From Chimonanthus salicifolius (Eukaryota; Streptophyta; Magnoliopsida; Laurales; Calycanthaceae): DNA of 64,000 nucleotides. The translations under genes were made by a program, and so were the position numbers. Each line of letters begins with the position of its first letter. Positions within the stretch are counted from its first letter, which is position 1. A model generated the notes under the pieces. It saw nothing but the letters and a program-made list of their open reading frames with translations, was not told the origin of the DNA and made no database searches. Below, piece by piece: positions 26,960 to 39,089 of the stretch. The stretch lies in NCBI GenBank assembly GCA_013350335.1, contig CM023540.1, positions 33,625,925 to 33,689,924 of the forward strand, written 5' to 3'.

Positions 26960-29090
26960 CTGTAACTAACTTTAACGAGTTTGTCTGCAATGATGTGAGA
27001 AATGATACGTGTTCATGAGAAATTTAGGTATGGTTTTGTTGTATTAATATATGATAATTCCATTGGATCTGATTGTTTCATCCATTTTTATTCTAATTGG
27101 AGTTTTTAGTGTTCAGTTGCGTACTACTTATTGTGCTTTATTTGAGGAAGTAGTATTTTGGTCAATGACACTTGCAGTATTTAGTCAGCATCATTGTTCA
27201 AAGCATTTTTCTTCCTTGGCTGTATTCATCAAAATAGCTAGAGGAATAATGCAGTATGGGCTGATCACGCCATAACAAGGTCATGCTGATGTCCTATTTG
27301 TGGGGCCCAACTGGGACCACTACATATTTTCATTTATTATGATCACAGATTGGGACTGTTACAAGTACCAACAGCAGTATATGACAAATTTTTCAATTTA
27401 AGGGCCTGAAATGCTAAAGGGGACGGTGTATACATCGAATTTCTATCTGGCAATGGGTATCACTTTAAGTGGGATGAGATTAGGAAAGGTTGATGATTCA
27501 GAGATTGGCCATCAATAAAGATCTCGTGTACTATTGGCACCAGGTCTGCTATCTGGTGTCTCTCTCTCATATTGCCCCCTCCAAGCAAGCGCCTTAGTCT
27601 CTATAGAAGTTGGAATACAAGAGTCCCTTAATTCCTTTCTCACTAAAATCCATTGACAAGCCACGCATTAAAAAATTTCCTCTACTGGTATTTCGTTACT
27701 TAAAAAATCCTCTTATTTCTTGTCATCGAAATAAACCACAATATGGTTGTACAAAATCCTCTCCATAATACTCCCCTCTTCTTGAAAAGGATTTCCTTCT
27801 CAACAAGTAATCATTTTCTGTAAAGTGTTTGCCTTGCTGCTCTCCCGAACAAGTTTAGGCATTTTTCCCATAACAGTTGAGTGAACTTGCACCCGACAAA
27901 GAGGTCCTCAGAGGAGCAGGTCAAGTTACCGCCTTAGGGAATGATCTTCCGATGCAAGATATTGTTCTTTGTTAATTGATATGATTACCATTTGGATGGG
28001 GTAAAAAGTCGGCACACCTAATATATTTATTACTACACAAGAAAATTTAGTTGATAAACAACCAGATGAATTAGTAAATAAATTCTCTATAGGCAAAATA
28101 AATCGACGACCCCTAAATGCAATTGATAAGTGCTAACTGTTGCAACCATAAATATTGCAGCTTGACTCACATTTCCATCTAAGAGGTAGAAAGACTACTC
28201 TACATGAATGCCTCCTTAATCAACACTTTGACGTTGAGTGTATGGAACTTTGTCTAGTCTTGGTTCACTCTTGAGCAGCAAACCGTCAAACGTTTGTGAG
28301 TTAAGACCCAACTCCATTAGTTGATGAGGGCTTTTGGAAAAAAAAACATTAGGGTTGTTGAATTATTATTATTTTTTGACAAATTTAGTTGTTGTTATTA
28401 TTATCTGGGCATTTGATAGGCATTTGACCCACAAAAAAAAAAATGTTTCCAAATATGAGGATCAACTGCTTACTCTTGAATACAAGCTTTCATATTTGCC
28501 ACTTGAGTTGTATCTACATATTAGTCTCACGCTAAAGTGATGGTTACATGTAAACTATTATTTTATGTTGGTGCTGTTTACTTTCTTCTAATTCTAGAAT
28601 GGTTATTTCAGCTACTTGCAGAAGAATCCGATAGCATTTAAAGTACCAGGAAGGGATCTTGTCACCTGTTAGCTATTTTTCTTTCCAGAACTTGTGTTAT
28701 ATTATTGAAAGATGTTGAACCTACAGTGTTTTGTATCTTTGTAAATTTACTTGGCTACGATAAACTATACAATAGTGGTATTTTGTACGTTTCATTACCT
28801 AACCATTGTTGAAGAGAAGTATATACAAGAAATTATAGTTTTATCTTTACCTCTCATCTTATCCTGCATCAACCAAACTTAGCATGTAATCAGTATGAGA
28901 TAAGTACCAAGATTCAATCCAATTTTGAAGATATGTAATCAGTCAGCAATATGTCGACTTTCCATGTAGATTAGATTTTCTAATCACTGTGGGCCCACTC
29001 GAAATTCTAGAGCCATACACAACCGAAGGAATGAAGGATGAGGTCGAGTTGCCTTGCCCGAAAGACGAGTCAGGCTAGCACTTGGAGGTC
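26960..29090. other. Intergenic DNA between RH24 and the PPR gene
   Basis: The first part holds the RH24 3' UTR. The rest shows no supported gene: frames are short and lack family features. Nothing in it resembles an RNA gene. Confidence 0.5.
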
Positions 29091-29300
29091 ACGATTTTTT
29101 TTGAAATTAAACTGAAATTTATTAAATAATAAGTTGGGCATAAATTCCTATTTAAAAAAAAAAATATTTTTTTAAAATAAACTTACATGACTAAAATTTT
29201 ATTCCAAAATAATCAAAAAAAAAAAAACTTGAAAGATGTGCCATTTATCATCAGTCTACGTCAAACTTCCAGACTAATTAATCTTGGGTAGTGAGGGTAG
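29020..29300 (+). repeat. Copy of the lectin-array upstream/intron block, isolated from the array
   Basis: GATGAGGTCGAGTTGCC, then an A/T-rich stretch with AAACTGAAATTTATTA, then CAGACTAATTAATCTT occur here in the same order as at about 39750-40050. Parts also recur at 47270-47530, 48550-48800 and 62815-63000, all beside jacalin lectin exons. No lectin exon is left here. It suggests the lectin array once reached across, or was copied to, the left side of the PPR gene. Confidence 0.55.
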
Positions 29301-29309
29301 TGATTCTTC

Positions 29310-29590
29310 TACGGACATTTTGTATAACGAGATATGGAATTTAGAGTATTGTCCATTTTACCCTTTCACCGTCGTACGAAAGTATTTAAAAAAATATCTG
29401 ATTTGTTGTTCTGTATGAAAAAATAGTCTCATTTAAATAAATTTTAGTGACCCTGCGAGCCGGTCAGTGAGCTGATTTATATAGCAGTGGAAGGTTCAAT
29501 AATCCGGTAAGCCGATTCGAAGGGTTTGGCGAGCTGGTTCGAAAGGTAAAATGGGCAATACAATAAAATCTGTCTTAAGTTACACAAAAC
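29310..29590. mobile_element. Small foldback element
   Basis: The left side has GTATTGTCCATTTTACCCTT; the right side has AAGGTAAAATGGGCAATAC, its near-complement. The interior holds repeated GCGAGCCGGT, AAGCCGATTCGAA and GAGCTGGTTCGAA motifs. There is no coding capacity, and ends and target duplication are uncertain. The design matches the other foldback elements in this window. Confidence 0.5.
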
Positions 29591-30478
29591 TCCCATGAGA
29601 GGAAAATAAAAAAGCGGAGAAGAGGTGAAGAGCTGGTATTTTCAATCTCAATTTTGCAAACTGCACTATAAACAGTCAATGACTTCCAACAATTAAAATT
29701 TGAGAGCAAAATTAGGTCCAAATGCTTGAATTTAAGTTAAAAATAAAAGCGTGCCATTTTCTATAGCTAATATTATATATAAATATAAAATTTGTATGAA
29801 ATATAGTTTATACTCTTTTCATAAATAATACGAAAAATATTTTTGTCAAAAACGGGCTCTCAATAAGCTTATACATATATATTTTGAATTTCAAATAAAA
29901 GTTTTTTAAATTATAATAAAAGAAATTATATTAATTTCAAATGAAAATTAACTCTTATAAATACAAATAGATTCGAAATCAAGTTTAAACAAATGAAAGC
30001 AACTCAAGTTGAACTCAGTGTTGAACAATTTTAATTGCAAAGCATGTACAATTTTATATTTACTCAGACCATGGCTCTTCATGTCTACTGAATATTTGTT
30101 TCTTTTATAAAAAGAAATGAAAACAGTCATTGTTATAAAAATTTGAAAACAGGTAAAAGGAGTTTAAAGTTTTCATTTTTCAAATGTAAAGAATAGAAAT
30201 AATAAAAAAATAAAAAAAAATTTAATTGACATCAGCAAAAAAAGGAGACCACATTTAGACACCAAAACAAGGTTCTTCCTTCTCCTTATCTCCGGCGCTT
30301 GGACTCCAGTGTTACGGAAAATGGAAGCTTTCAGAACGTTACCGAAAAAGAAGAATGCTGACAATCAATAGCACTGGTCCTCTGGGAAACTCTATTTTAC
30401 CATACGAGGTAAATTATAGCTAAACTCTTCTCGATTCAAAAGCAACTGCTTTATAGTTTGGGTTCTTCGATATCTTTC

Positions 30479-33400
30479 ATGGAGCTCTGCTCCTCCTCAA
30501 GAACCTTCTGTAGCAATATAAAGTTCATTGCTTTTGAGTCTGATAGTAGTAAAACTTCTGTAGATGGTCATGGGTTTCCTTCAAGGAGGAAACATTCTAA
30601 AAACTTTAGGAATTCCAAGAGTTCTCAAACTGGGTGTGTTGGATTTTGGAAGAAAAATGAGAAAATCCAAGTGGGTTTTTGTGCGTTTGCACGAAGAAGC
30701 ATATATGATGTGGAAATGAAGGAGAAACCGAAAAAGAACCCGAATTCAGGTGGTGTTATCGATGTTTTGAAATCCAAGTGTTACCCAATTGAGGCACCGT
30801 CTTTCAAAAAGCAGCCAAACATTGTGAGGAGGAAATTTTTTAGAAATTCCAAGGGTTTCTGGAATGGGTCTGTTCAGTATTGGAGGGAAAATGAGAAAAT
30901 CCAAGAGGGTTTTTCCGAGTTTGCACAAAGAAGCTTATATGATGCAGAAATGATGGAGAAGCCCAAAGAGAAGCTGAATTCAGATAGTGTTATCGATGTT
31001 TTGAAATCCAAGTCGGACCCAATGGAGGCACTATCTTTCTTTGAATCCGTTGCAAAGCAACCTAAAATTGTACATACCACTGAGTCTTGCAATTACATGC
31101 TTGAAGTGTTGAGGGTCCATGGGAGAGTGGAGGAGATGGCTATTGTGTTTGATTTGATGCAGAAACAGATTATAATCAGGAATTTGGAGACATACTTGAC
31201 GATTTTCAAGGGTCTTGGCGTGCGGGGAGGGATTCGACAATCCCCTTTTGCGCTTGAAAGAATGAGCAAGTTGGGTTTTGTTTTAAATGCTTATTCGTAC
31301 AATGGGTTGATACACTTACTTCTTCAATCTGGTTTTTGGCGGGAGGCCATGGTCGTTTATAAAAGAATGGTCTCGGAAGGTATTAAACCTAGTCTAAAGA
31401 CATATTCTGCACTTATGGTAGCTTCAGGGAAGAGAAGAGATGCTGAAACGGTGATGGGTCTTTTGGAGGAGATGGTGACTTTAGGATTGAGACCAAATGT
31501 GTACACATTTACAATTTGCATTAGGATACTTGGACGGGTTGGACGAATTGATGATGCTTATGGACTTTTCCATCGAATGGATGAGGAGGGATGTCATCCT
31601 GATGTTGTTACATATACTGTCCTTCTAGATATTTTATGTGATGCAGATAGGCTTGATGATGCAAAGGAACTGTTCTGGAAGATGAAATGTAGTAATCAGA
31701 AGCCAGATAGAGTCACTTATATCACTTTGCTAAACAAATTCGGTGATTCTGGTGATTTGGATGCTGTAAATGAGTTTTGGAGGGAAATGGAAGCAGATGG
31801 TTGTGTTGCTGATGTGGTTGCTTTTACGATACTCATGGATGCCTTATGCAAGGCAGGGAAGGTTGATGATGCATTTAGTTTGCTAGATGTCATGGAACGT
31901 AAGGGCATCTCACCCAATCTTCAGAGTTTTAACACTTTAATCTCCGGCCTTTTGAGGGTAAATAGGTTGAGAGAAGCTTTAGAACTCTTCACGTCCATCG
32001 AAGCTCATGGTCCCGAACCAACTGCTTATACCTATGTCCTCTACATTGACTATTACCGGAAATCAGGAGAATCTGACAAAGCTCTTGAAACCTTTGAGAA
32101 GATGAAGAGTAAGGGGATTGTTCCGGACTTAGTTGCTTGCAACGTATGTTTGGATAGTCTCATGGAGTCGGGTAGGCTTGGCCAGGCAAAGGATATTTTT
32201 CATCAAATGAAAAACAGCGGGCTTTCGCCAGATGCTATCACATATAATGTGATGATAAAATGCTATAGTAAGGCTGGAAAAGTCGATGCTGCTGCAAAAT
32301 TGCTGAGTGAGATGATGAATAGTGGGTGTGACCCAGATGAAATTACAGTGAATTCGTTAATTGATATGTTCTACAAGGCAGATAGGGTAGATGAAGCGTG
32401 GAAAATGTTTGAGAAAATGAAGACGATGAAACTTAAGCCTACTGTTGTCACCTACAACGCATTGCTAGCAGGCTTAGGAAAAGAGGGCAGAGTTCAAAGG
32501 GCCATGGAGTTATTTGAAGGTATGGAAGAAGACGATTGTCCTCCAGACACGGTAACATTTAACACATTGCTAGACTGCCTTTGCAAGAATGGTGACGTTG
32601 ATCAGGCCATAAAAATGTTTTATGAAATGACACCAAAGGATTCTAAACCCGACATTTTAACTTACAACACAATCATCTATGGCTTAGTCAAAGAAGATAG
32701 ATATAGTGATGCATTGTCTCTCTTCCACCAGATGAGAAAGGTGTTTGTGCCTGACTTTATAACTCTGTGCAGTCTTGTTCCAGGTCTCATGAAAAATGGA
32801 CAGATAGATGATGCCTTAAAAATTGTTGAGATATTTGTCGTAGAGGTTTGCGATAATTTAGATAGTTCTTCATGGGAATCTCTGATGGAGGGAATTTTGG
32901 GTGAATCCAAAATTGAACAATCAGTTATGTTTGCAGAGAGAATGGTATCTCGAGGCATCTGTCGGATAAATTCTATACTGCACCCTCTAATTAGGAACTT
33001 GTGCAAGAATAGGGAAATCCTTGATGCTCACAAGCTCTTCGAGAAGTTTAAGAGTTATGGTATTGTTCCATCCGTCCAAGCATACAATCTCCTCATTGAT
33101 GGGCTTCTTGAAGCAAACTTTAGTCTAGTGGCCTGGGGGCTGTTTGATGAGATGAAGAAGGTTGGTTGTACTCCAAATGTGCTTACATACAATTTATTAC
33201 TTGATGCTCTTGGAAAATCAGGGAGGATTGACCAACTGTTAGCGCTTCATGAAGAGATGAACTCGAGGGGGTGCAAAGCAAATGATATAACCTACAATAT
33301 AATCATTTCGGGTCTTGCCAAGTCCAACAGACTAGATCAGGCTATAGACTTATACTATGATCTGATGAGTGGAGACTTTTCACCATCCCCTTGCACTTAT

Positions 33401-34054
33401 GGCCCGCTCATAGATGGACTTTCGAAGTTAGGGAAATTGGATGAAGCAAAACAGTTCTTCGATGAGATGATGGAATACGGGTGCAAACCTAACTGTTGTA
33501 TTTATAATATGCTGATAAATGGCTTTGCAAAAGGTGGTAATATAGAGGCAGCTTGTGAGCTGTTTGAAAGAATGGTAAAAGAGGGAATTAAACCGGATGT
33601 GAAGTCTTACACCATTCTTGTGGATAGCCTCTGCTTGGTGGGAAGGGTGGCTGATGCTCTCTGCTATTTTGAGGAAATGAAGGTGGCGGGTCTCGAACCA
33701 GACTTGATTGCACACAATCTTATGATCAATGGCCTCGGAAAATCACAGAGGCTAGAGGAAGCTCTCTCTCTTTTCTATGAGATGCAGAATGCAGGGATCT
33801 TGCCAGACTTGTATACATACAATTCCTTAATTCTCAATCTTGGAAAAGTAAGGATGATTGAGGAAGCAGGGAAGCTTTATGAAGAGCTTCAGCTTAAGGG
33901 CTTTGAACCTAACATTTTTACATACAATGCTCTCATTCGAGCCTATAGCATGTCAGGTAATTCTGACGCTGCATATGCAGCCTATAAAAAGATGATGGTT
34001 GGGGGCTTGAGTCCTAACACAGTAACATTTTCCCAACTTCCTAACCAGTCATGA
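30479..34054 (+). CDS. PGR3: PGR3-like pentatricopeptide repeat protein, plastid-targeted (predicted)
   Basis: A single intronless frame of 1191 residues from the ATG at 30479 (the frame is open a little further up, but only from a TTG). A Ser-rich start, [13 protein letters not shown], fits a plastid transit peptide. From about residue 190 to the end it is an almost unbroken series of 35-residue P-class PPR motifs (for example [20 protein letters not shown] and [20 protein letters not shown]). The C-terminus, [17 protein letters not shown] through [15 protein letters not shown], is the recognisable PGR3 (At4g31850) ending. In Arabidopsis PGR3 binds plastid RNA, stabilises the petL operon transcript and supports ndhA expression, hence cytochrome b6f and NDH function. 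The N-terminal region carries a 78-codon direct duplication (30608-30841 and 30842-31075), making this protein longer than the ~1110 residues usual for the family. Confidence 0.95.
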   Translation: MELCSSSRTFCSNIKFIAFESDSSKTSVDGHGFPSRRKHSKNFRNSKSSQTGCVGFWKKNEKIQVGFCAFARRSIYDVEMKEKPKKNPNSGGVIDVLKSKCYPIEAPSFKKQPNIVRRKFFRNSKGFWNGSVQYWRENEKIQEGFSEFAQRSLYDAEMMEKPKEKLNSDSVIDVLKSKSDPMEALSFFESVAKQPKIVHTTESCNYMLEVLRVHGRVEEMAIVFDLMQKQIIIRNLETYLTIFKGLGVRGGIRQSPFALERMSKLGFVLNAYSYNGLIHLLLQSGFWREAMVVYKRMVSEGIKPSLKTYSALMVASGKRRDAETVMGLLEEMVTLGLRPNVYTFTICIRILGRVGRIDDAYGLFHRMDEEGCHPDVVTYTVLLDILCDADRLDDAKELFWKMKCSNQKPDRVTYITLLNKFGDSGDLDAVNEFWREMEADGCVADVVAFTILMDALCKAGKVDDAFSLLDVMERKGISPNLQSFNTLISGLLRVNRLREALELFTSIEAHGPEPTAYTYVLYIDYYRKSGESDKALETFEKMKSKGIVPDLVACNVCLDSLMESGRLGQAKDIFHQMKNSGLSPDAITYNVMIKCYSKAGKVDAAAKLLSEMMNSGCDPDEITVNSLIDMFYKADRVDEAWKMFEKMKTMKLKPTVVTYNALLAGLGKEGRVQRAMELFEGMEEDDCPPDTVTFNTLLDCLCKNGDVDQAIKMFYEMTPKDSKPDILTYNTIIYGLVKEDRYSDALSLFHQMRKVFVPDFITLCSLVPGLMKNGQIDDALKIVEIFVVEVCDNLDSSSWESLMEGILGESKIEQSVMFAERMVSRGICRINSILHPLIRNLCKNREILDAHKLFEKFKSYGIVPSVQAYNLLIDGLLEANFSLVAWGLFDEMKKVGCTPNVLTYNLLLDALGKSGRIDQLLALHEEMNSRGCKANDITYNIIISGLAKSNRLDQAIDLYYDLMSGDFSPSPCTYGPLIDGLSKLGKLDEAKQFFDEMMEYGCKPNCCIYNMLINGFAKGGNIEAACELFERMVKEGIKPDVKSYTILVDSLCLVGRVADALCYFEEMKVAGLEPDLIAHNLMINGLGKSQRLEEALSLFYEMQNAGILPDLYTYNSLILNLGKVRMIEEAGKLYEELQLKGFEPNIFTYNALIRAYSMSGNSDAAYAAYKKMMVGGLSPNTVTFSQLPNQS

Positions 34055-34555
34055 TATATTCATATATGTATCTCCTCCTGTATAATTCATCTCAAGTTCG
34101 TTTCTTTTTTCTTTCCCCTTTTCAGTGGCAACAGATAGTATTTCAGGTTCTTTTTTCCCCCATATTTATCTCTATTGTAATGTTCCATATTTTGCACATG
34201 AGATCCCCTATAAATTCAAGAGTTATTGTAGTAACATTTCCCTGCACCATATTGAAGTGCTTTTACATAGACAGTTTTCAGTTCCCACATCATTTGTCTT
34301 TTTCAACCATCAGAAATCTATTTGGAGGATGGAAAAAAACTCTCTTGGAGTGGCTCACCATCATTTGCTTGTGAAATGTAGCTTTCCTTACCAGGTAAAA
34401 GCAAGAGATTTCAGTAACTCACGTAAGGTGAAGCCATTATCACAAAGTTAAATAATAATTTCTTTATCTTCCAACGAAAAGTTTCTTTCTGATATCTGGT
34501 TTGTAGTAAGATGTTCTTAAGCAATATATCTACTGTCTAACATCTTTGTCTGTCA

Positions 34556-35916
34556 ATGAGGCCAACATGTTGTGGGATTTCGTCTGAATCGTTGCATAGC
34601 AAAGCTATTTCGAAAGAGAAATCACTGACAGCAGAACTGGAATCTATTCTTAGTGAACATAGACAAAATGTAGAGAAACTTAGACTGACTCAAAGTTTGC
34701 TAGAACAGGCACAGGTGGAGAAGACGGTGGCAATTGAGAACCTTAAAAGAGAGATGACAAACCTCACCACACAGATAATGTCAACCCATGGTGAAAGAGA
34801 GAGGATGGCATCAGAGGCTGTACTTGAAGTGTCCAGTCTACGTTCAGAGAAAACAAAACTAGAGGGTTATCTTCAGGATTTTCATGTTAAGGTTGATGCA
34901 CTTGAAACTGATCTATGTACTCTCCGAATAGAATCTGAAAATAAGGCACAGGACTTGTCCAATATGCTTGCTGCTTCTAGGCGAAATGAGGAGATGCTTA
35001 TGGATGAGAATGAGCACATGAAGAGATTGGTGGAGGATGTCAAAACGAGTGAAGAAAAATTTAAAATCAAGGCAAATGAAATGGAATTAGAACTTAAAGC
35101 CTCTGAGCATGAGAAGGAAGTATCAGCAGAAGAAATTGCCAAACTGAAGGTTCAAGTGCAGAACTCTGTAAATTTGCAGGAAGAGATTTTGTCACTAAAG
35201 AACTCACTTGATGAATCAAAATATGGAAGGGATAAATTGGATATGTCATTACAACTATTATCTAGAGAGTTTGAAGATATGAAGGCAGAGGGAGAGTCAT
35301 TTATTGAGAAAATTTCTGGTTTGAAGAAGGCATTATCTGAAACAGAGGAAGGCAAACGTACCAGGGTTGTATTAGAAGAGAAGCTTCTGCCACTAGAGAA
35401 TGATTTGTCTGCAAAAGAAGTTTTATGTGCCCAAGATGCTGAGTTGAAGAATGAACTTAACCGAATCAAGTGAACAAATAGCCAACTTCAACGTAAGATA
35501 AAATGCCTTGAGGAGGAAAGAGATGAATTCTTAAGGAGATCTCAAGCTTCTGAAGAGAAACTGAAGCTTAGGAAAGAAGATGAAAAATTGGATGATAAGC
35601 AAGCTCCAAGTGATACTTGGAATAAAACCTCGCCAGACTGTTCTGAATGCAACGGTAAAGTTGATCTATACCAGCCCCCACAGATCTTGGAGGTTTGTCG
35701 TTACTGATCTTATGCCTTGTTTTAACTGGTGTTTTTAGAGTTGGTCATACAGCATATTGATTTATGGGTTCAATCTCTCTCTTATGTTGCCAGAATAACA
35801 TGGAGAGGAATGGCAATCAGCCACATGGACAAGGAAACCTATTATCTATGAAGACTAATCTACTACAAGAATGCCCAAAAGGCCAACAAAATTTATGGTC
35901 GGAATTTGTAACTTAG
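34556..35916 (+). pseudogene. 3' fragment of a plant long coiled-coil protein gene (At1g63300/At5g41140 type), broken
   Basis: A 305-codon frame (34556-35473) encodes a continuous coiled coil: KAISKEKSLTAELESILSEH near the start, then ERMASEAVLEVSSLRSEKTK, and CAQDAELKNELNRIK at its end. This is the C-terminal half of the plant myosin-heavy-chain-like proteins that carry an N-terminal C2 (EEIG1/EHBP1) domain. A TGA at 35471-35473 interrupts it. The same frame then continues with TNSQLQRKIKCLEEERDEFL for about 75 residues to a donor-like site near 35693, and a further exon-like piece runs 35794-35916. The C2 half and the usual end of the protein are missing. The TGA most simply reflects an Arg codon (CGA or AGA) turned into stop. 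It could still be transcribed as a short coiled-coil protein. Confidence 0.8.
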
Positions 35917-35984
35917 GTCGTGTGGCTTGTTTGCTAGATTGTGCTCCTTTTCTTATGTGGAGCCTAATCATCATAAAAGAGAAT

Positions 35985-36178
35985 TACTCCCTCTGTCCTA
36001 AATTAATTGTCTTATATGGATTTTAGAATTGTCTCAAAATAGTTGTCTCATTACATTGGAGTAGTATAAACTGTGTTCAAAATAGATGAGATCACATGGA
36101 ATGTTAGCCTTATATAGAGAGTTCTTTAAAAAATACAAATATTTCAAATAAGACAACTAAAATGAGATGGAGGGAGTA
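35985..36178 (+). mobile_element. Stowaway-like (Tc1/mariner) MITE
   Basis: It starts TACTCCCTCTGTCCTAAATT and ends AAATGAGATGGAGGGAGTA, the standard Stowaway inverted repeat, with the TA dinucleotides as target duplication. It is 194 bp including both TA, with a non-coding interior. It lies between the coiled-coil pseudogene and the first lectin gene; a decayed relative is at 16460-16642. Confidence 0.9.
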
Positions 36179-36539
36179 TTAAACTTCAGCACTGCTAGAC
36201 CAATGCTCACTCACCAAGCTCAGCTCCTATTGGACACTTGTCCAGTTCTAATTACAAAAATAGTAGATGAAATTTTTCTAAATATTTTTAAACAAAATTT
36301 AGAAAATTCTGCGCAAATAAATAGGAGAAAGTCTCATTCTTGTAAACTTATATATTTTTTTTGAAAATTTTGAAAAAGAAATTGTGCTTAAAGCCTCTCA
36401 TTCCTCAACTTCATTTCCTAGAAGGATTAAAGGCTGCATTTTTTATGTATGCCCTTTCATTTCTCGAAAGATTAAAATTAAATTTTGTAATGTTTCCAAA
36501 CATTATTAGGGAGACAGTGGTGATTAAGTAATTATGTTT

Positions 36540-36632
36540 ATCGAAGAGCCTTCATTAATGGATCATGCATGCACCATTGATTACACTCAGACTTCCACAT
36601 CTAAGACTTGGAGGGTCTGGACTATATATAAT
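36540..36632 (+). promoter_or_regulatory. J1 lectin promoter block with TATA box
   Basis: CATGCATG, CCATTGATT, GACTTGGAGGGTCTGGAC and TATATATA (36623-36630) occur in this order. The same order recurs before J2 (41560-41630) and J5 (63095-63180), and partly before J4 (52300-52345). Conservation of these blocks amid diverged sequence supports a core promoter, with transcription starting roughly 25-35 bases after the TATA box. CATGCATG is an RY-type element. Confidence 0.65.
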
Positions 36633-36696
36633 CGGGCACTAGCTGAACATGTGAAATGTGCAGACGAGCAAGGTTATCTGAAAGATTTTACTCAAA

Positions 36697-38770
36697 ATGG
36701 TGTTCTTCCTCCTCAAGTTCTTATTAATAAAATCTTTTTTTTTTTCAATAACTTTTATTTGAGTTATTCTCACTTTACCCTTTTTTTGTTTTTTTAAGGC
36801 GATGGTTTGCGATAATAGATTATTATTTGGCTAAACTAACATTTACAAATATGGCTAAAATAATTCTTGAGTAGCCAATGTCTGTTTGAGTATCATTTCA
36901 TACAAACAAAACTTGATTTTTGAATTATTGGTCTTAGTCCTTCTAGGTTTGGACTAAACCCGAGATGGGACTGTTACGCGTTGTCCATTTTGGGTCAGTT
37001 CCAGATTTCTTTGTCCTTAAAAAGAGAAACTTTGTACACTATACATTTTATCTTCTTAAAAACTTAATTAAAATATATTGTTATGTTTTAAGTAAACCAG
37101 TACATTATTTTTTATTAGTATTATTCTTGTAATATATTTTCATTTAAAGTATATTTAAATTTATTTGAAAATAATGCCGAATTTCCCTTTTGCCAAGTAC
37201 ACTTTGCACACGTGTCCTACATTCTGACCTGTACCATAACCATTGAACTTAGTTTAAGTTTCATTTTTCACCATCTAGTTTTGATATTAATTTTTCTGTT
37301 TTTTTTTAATGAAAAATCAGAGGGCAGGAATTCGTGAAGTACTGATGAAGGTAGGGCCAAGGGGAGGCACTGAAGGTGAATGCTGGGATGATCTTGGCCA
37401 CAGGAAGATATCTGCAACTTACATCTACCATGGAGATTCAATAAACTCTATTCAATTTCAATATATAGACAATTCAAATAAAAGGATATTGTTTGATAGA
37501 CATGGTGGAGATGGTGACAAGTTTGATTTGGTAATGGAAACTAACAATTACTTCTTTTTTTTTTTTAATTATGGTTAGTAAATTTTCGTTCTCTAATTTT
37601 CATTCAAAAGGAGAGACCAAATGTAGCCAGGGCCAGACACAAAAGAATCAAGAGGAAATTTAAACTAACAATTACTCCCACCTTATCTTCTGGGTTTGGA
37701 CTGGTTTTCAGAATGCCCATTCCTATCCAAACTAAAGGTTTTTTTATGCTGAAAAGACTTTCGGCTCAACCGAATTTTCCGCCGATATTTTATCTCAGTA
37801 GAGACTTTTCTCTCTCCTCATTTATTTTTGAAAATTTCGGTGGTTTCTTTTTGAAAAAAATCATTTAAAAAAATAAGAAGGCTGTTTTTGTTTTTAAAAA
37901 ATTAAAAAATATAAATGTTGGCCGATATTTCAAATATTGGCCGATATCTAAGCCGATATTCGCCTGTATCGGATGAATACTGGCCAAGATATCGACTGAA
38001 TAAAAATAAAAATCGGCCGATATTTGATTGAATTTTTTTATCTCTGGCCAAGATATCTCGGCCAATACTAAGCTTGGTCATTTGACGATGAATGATATTA
38101 TTTGAGAGACACTTTTATAAAATGATTTTAACATTACAAACCGTACTGCAAAAAATCATTAACTTACTACATTCAAAATTTAGAAGCACAATCATGGAGT
38201 TGAAATGATCTAATGATGTTTAAATTTTACCCACCCATTATCTTTTTCTTTATATCCCATTCAAAAATGTGAGCCACTTCAAATTTTAATGAGAAGCATT
38301 TGTAAAGAAGACCTTATTTTAATATTCAAAGTTATTTAATTAGTATTTCATTTATCTTTTTATAATATTAATCAATTTTATCTTACTATAAAATATAAAA
38401 GTAGTATAATTTCATATGGTCATCTTTATACTTACATTGAACTTGGGCTGTGCAGATTGAGTTTGCTGACCATGAGAATATTTTTTGTTTGATTGGGCGT
38501 TATGGAGATGGAAGGATTAAATCACTTACTTTTTCCACAAGTGGAGGGTTTAGTTTTCTAACAAATAAGTATGGAGCATTTGGTGTGGAGGAAGGTGTTC
38601 CTTTCTGCTTTAAGTTTCCCATTTTCAAGTTTCGTGGATTTCATGGACGTGCTGATGATCAGTGCCTTCGATCCATTGGTGTTTATGTCCAGACCTCAGC
38701 AAGTGTGGTCGGGGGGAGGGACTCTGCATCCTCTTCTAATCGGAACCAAGTTGGGTTGGCTAGCTTTTGA
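36697..38770 (+). CDS. J1: jacalin-related lectin (single domain), intact
   Basis: Proposed exons: an ATG-only coding part at 36697-36699 right before a GT, then 37321-37530 and 38456-38770, giving about 175 residues. Exon 2 encodes KVGPRGGTEGECWDDLG and HGDSINSIQFQY; exon 3 encodes RYGDGRIKSLTF through KFRGFHGRADDQCLRSIGVY. Together they form one complete jacalin beta-prism domain. The GPRGG loop and the GRADD (GxxxD) loop correspond to the carbohydrate-binding loops of mannose-type jacalin-related lectins. No signal peptide is visible, so a nucleocytoplasmic lectin is likely. Both introns are phase 0. A second possible start is the ATG inside exon 2, before KVGPRGG. Intron 2 contains an ATATCGG repeat. 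The short first exon is inferred from conservation among the array units. Confidence 0.8.
37735..38075 (-). repeat. ATATCGGCCGATAT-rich dispersed repeat, copy 2, in J1 intron 2
   Basis: Repeated GGCCGATATTT, ATATTGGCCGATATC and CGGCCGATATTTG motifs are joined to a T-rich arm with TCTCTCTCCTCATTTATTTT. Its orientation is opposite to the copy at 60640-61010, with which it shares the A-rich TAAATGATTTTTTT part. Superfamily unknown. Confidence 0.6.
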
Positions 38771-39089
38771 CATTTAAAAATAATATCAGAGAAATAATAT
38801 CCCACATTTTTCTTTGTGAGATTTGGATGTTAATTCAAGAAACAATATCAACATTTTTTTTTATTATATCCCAGTTTTCGTAATACTTATTTTATGGTTG
38901 CATCTTTCGTGTGTTGTGTTATATGATATATGCTCCTAAAACATTGCTTGTAGATCAAAATTTTAACATTTAAATTTGATTTATTTTAAAAAATTGATAG
39001 TGAATTTTGAATTTGACACATCCCACTTAGTATCTAAGATATATCAGGCATCATTTTTGCTTTGATATCAGTCCATATGTAAGATATCA

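Noticed and set aside
32677..33715. Minus-strand frames inside the PPR gene
   Set aside because: Antisense to a well-supported PPR frame; no independent signals.
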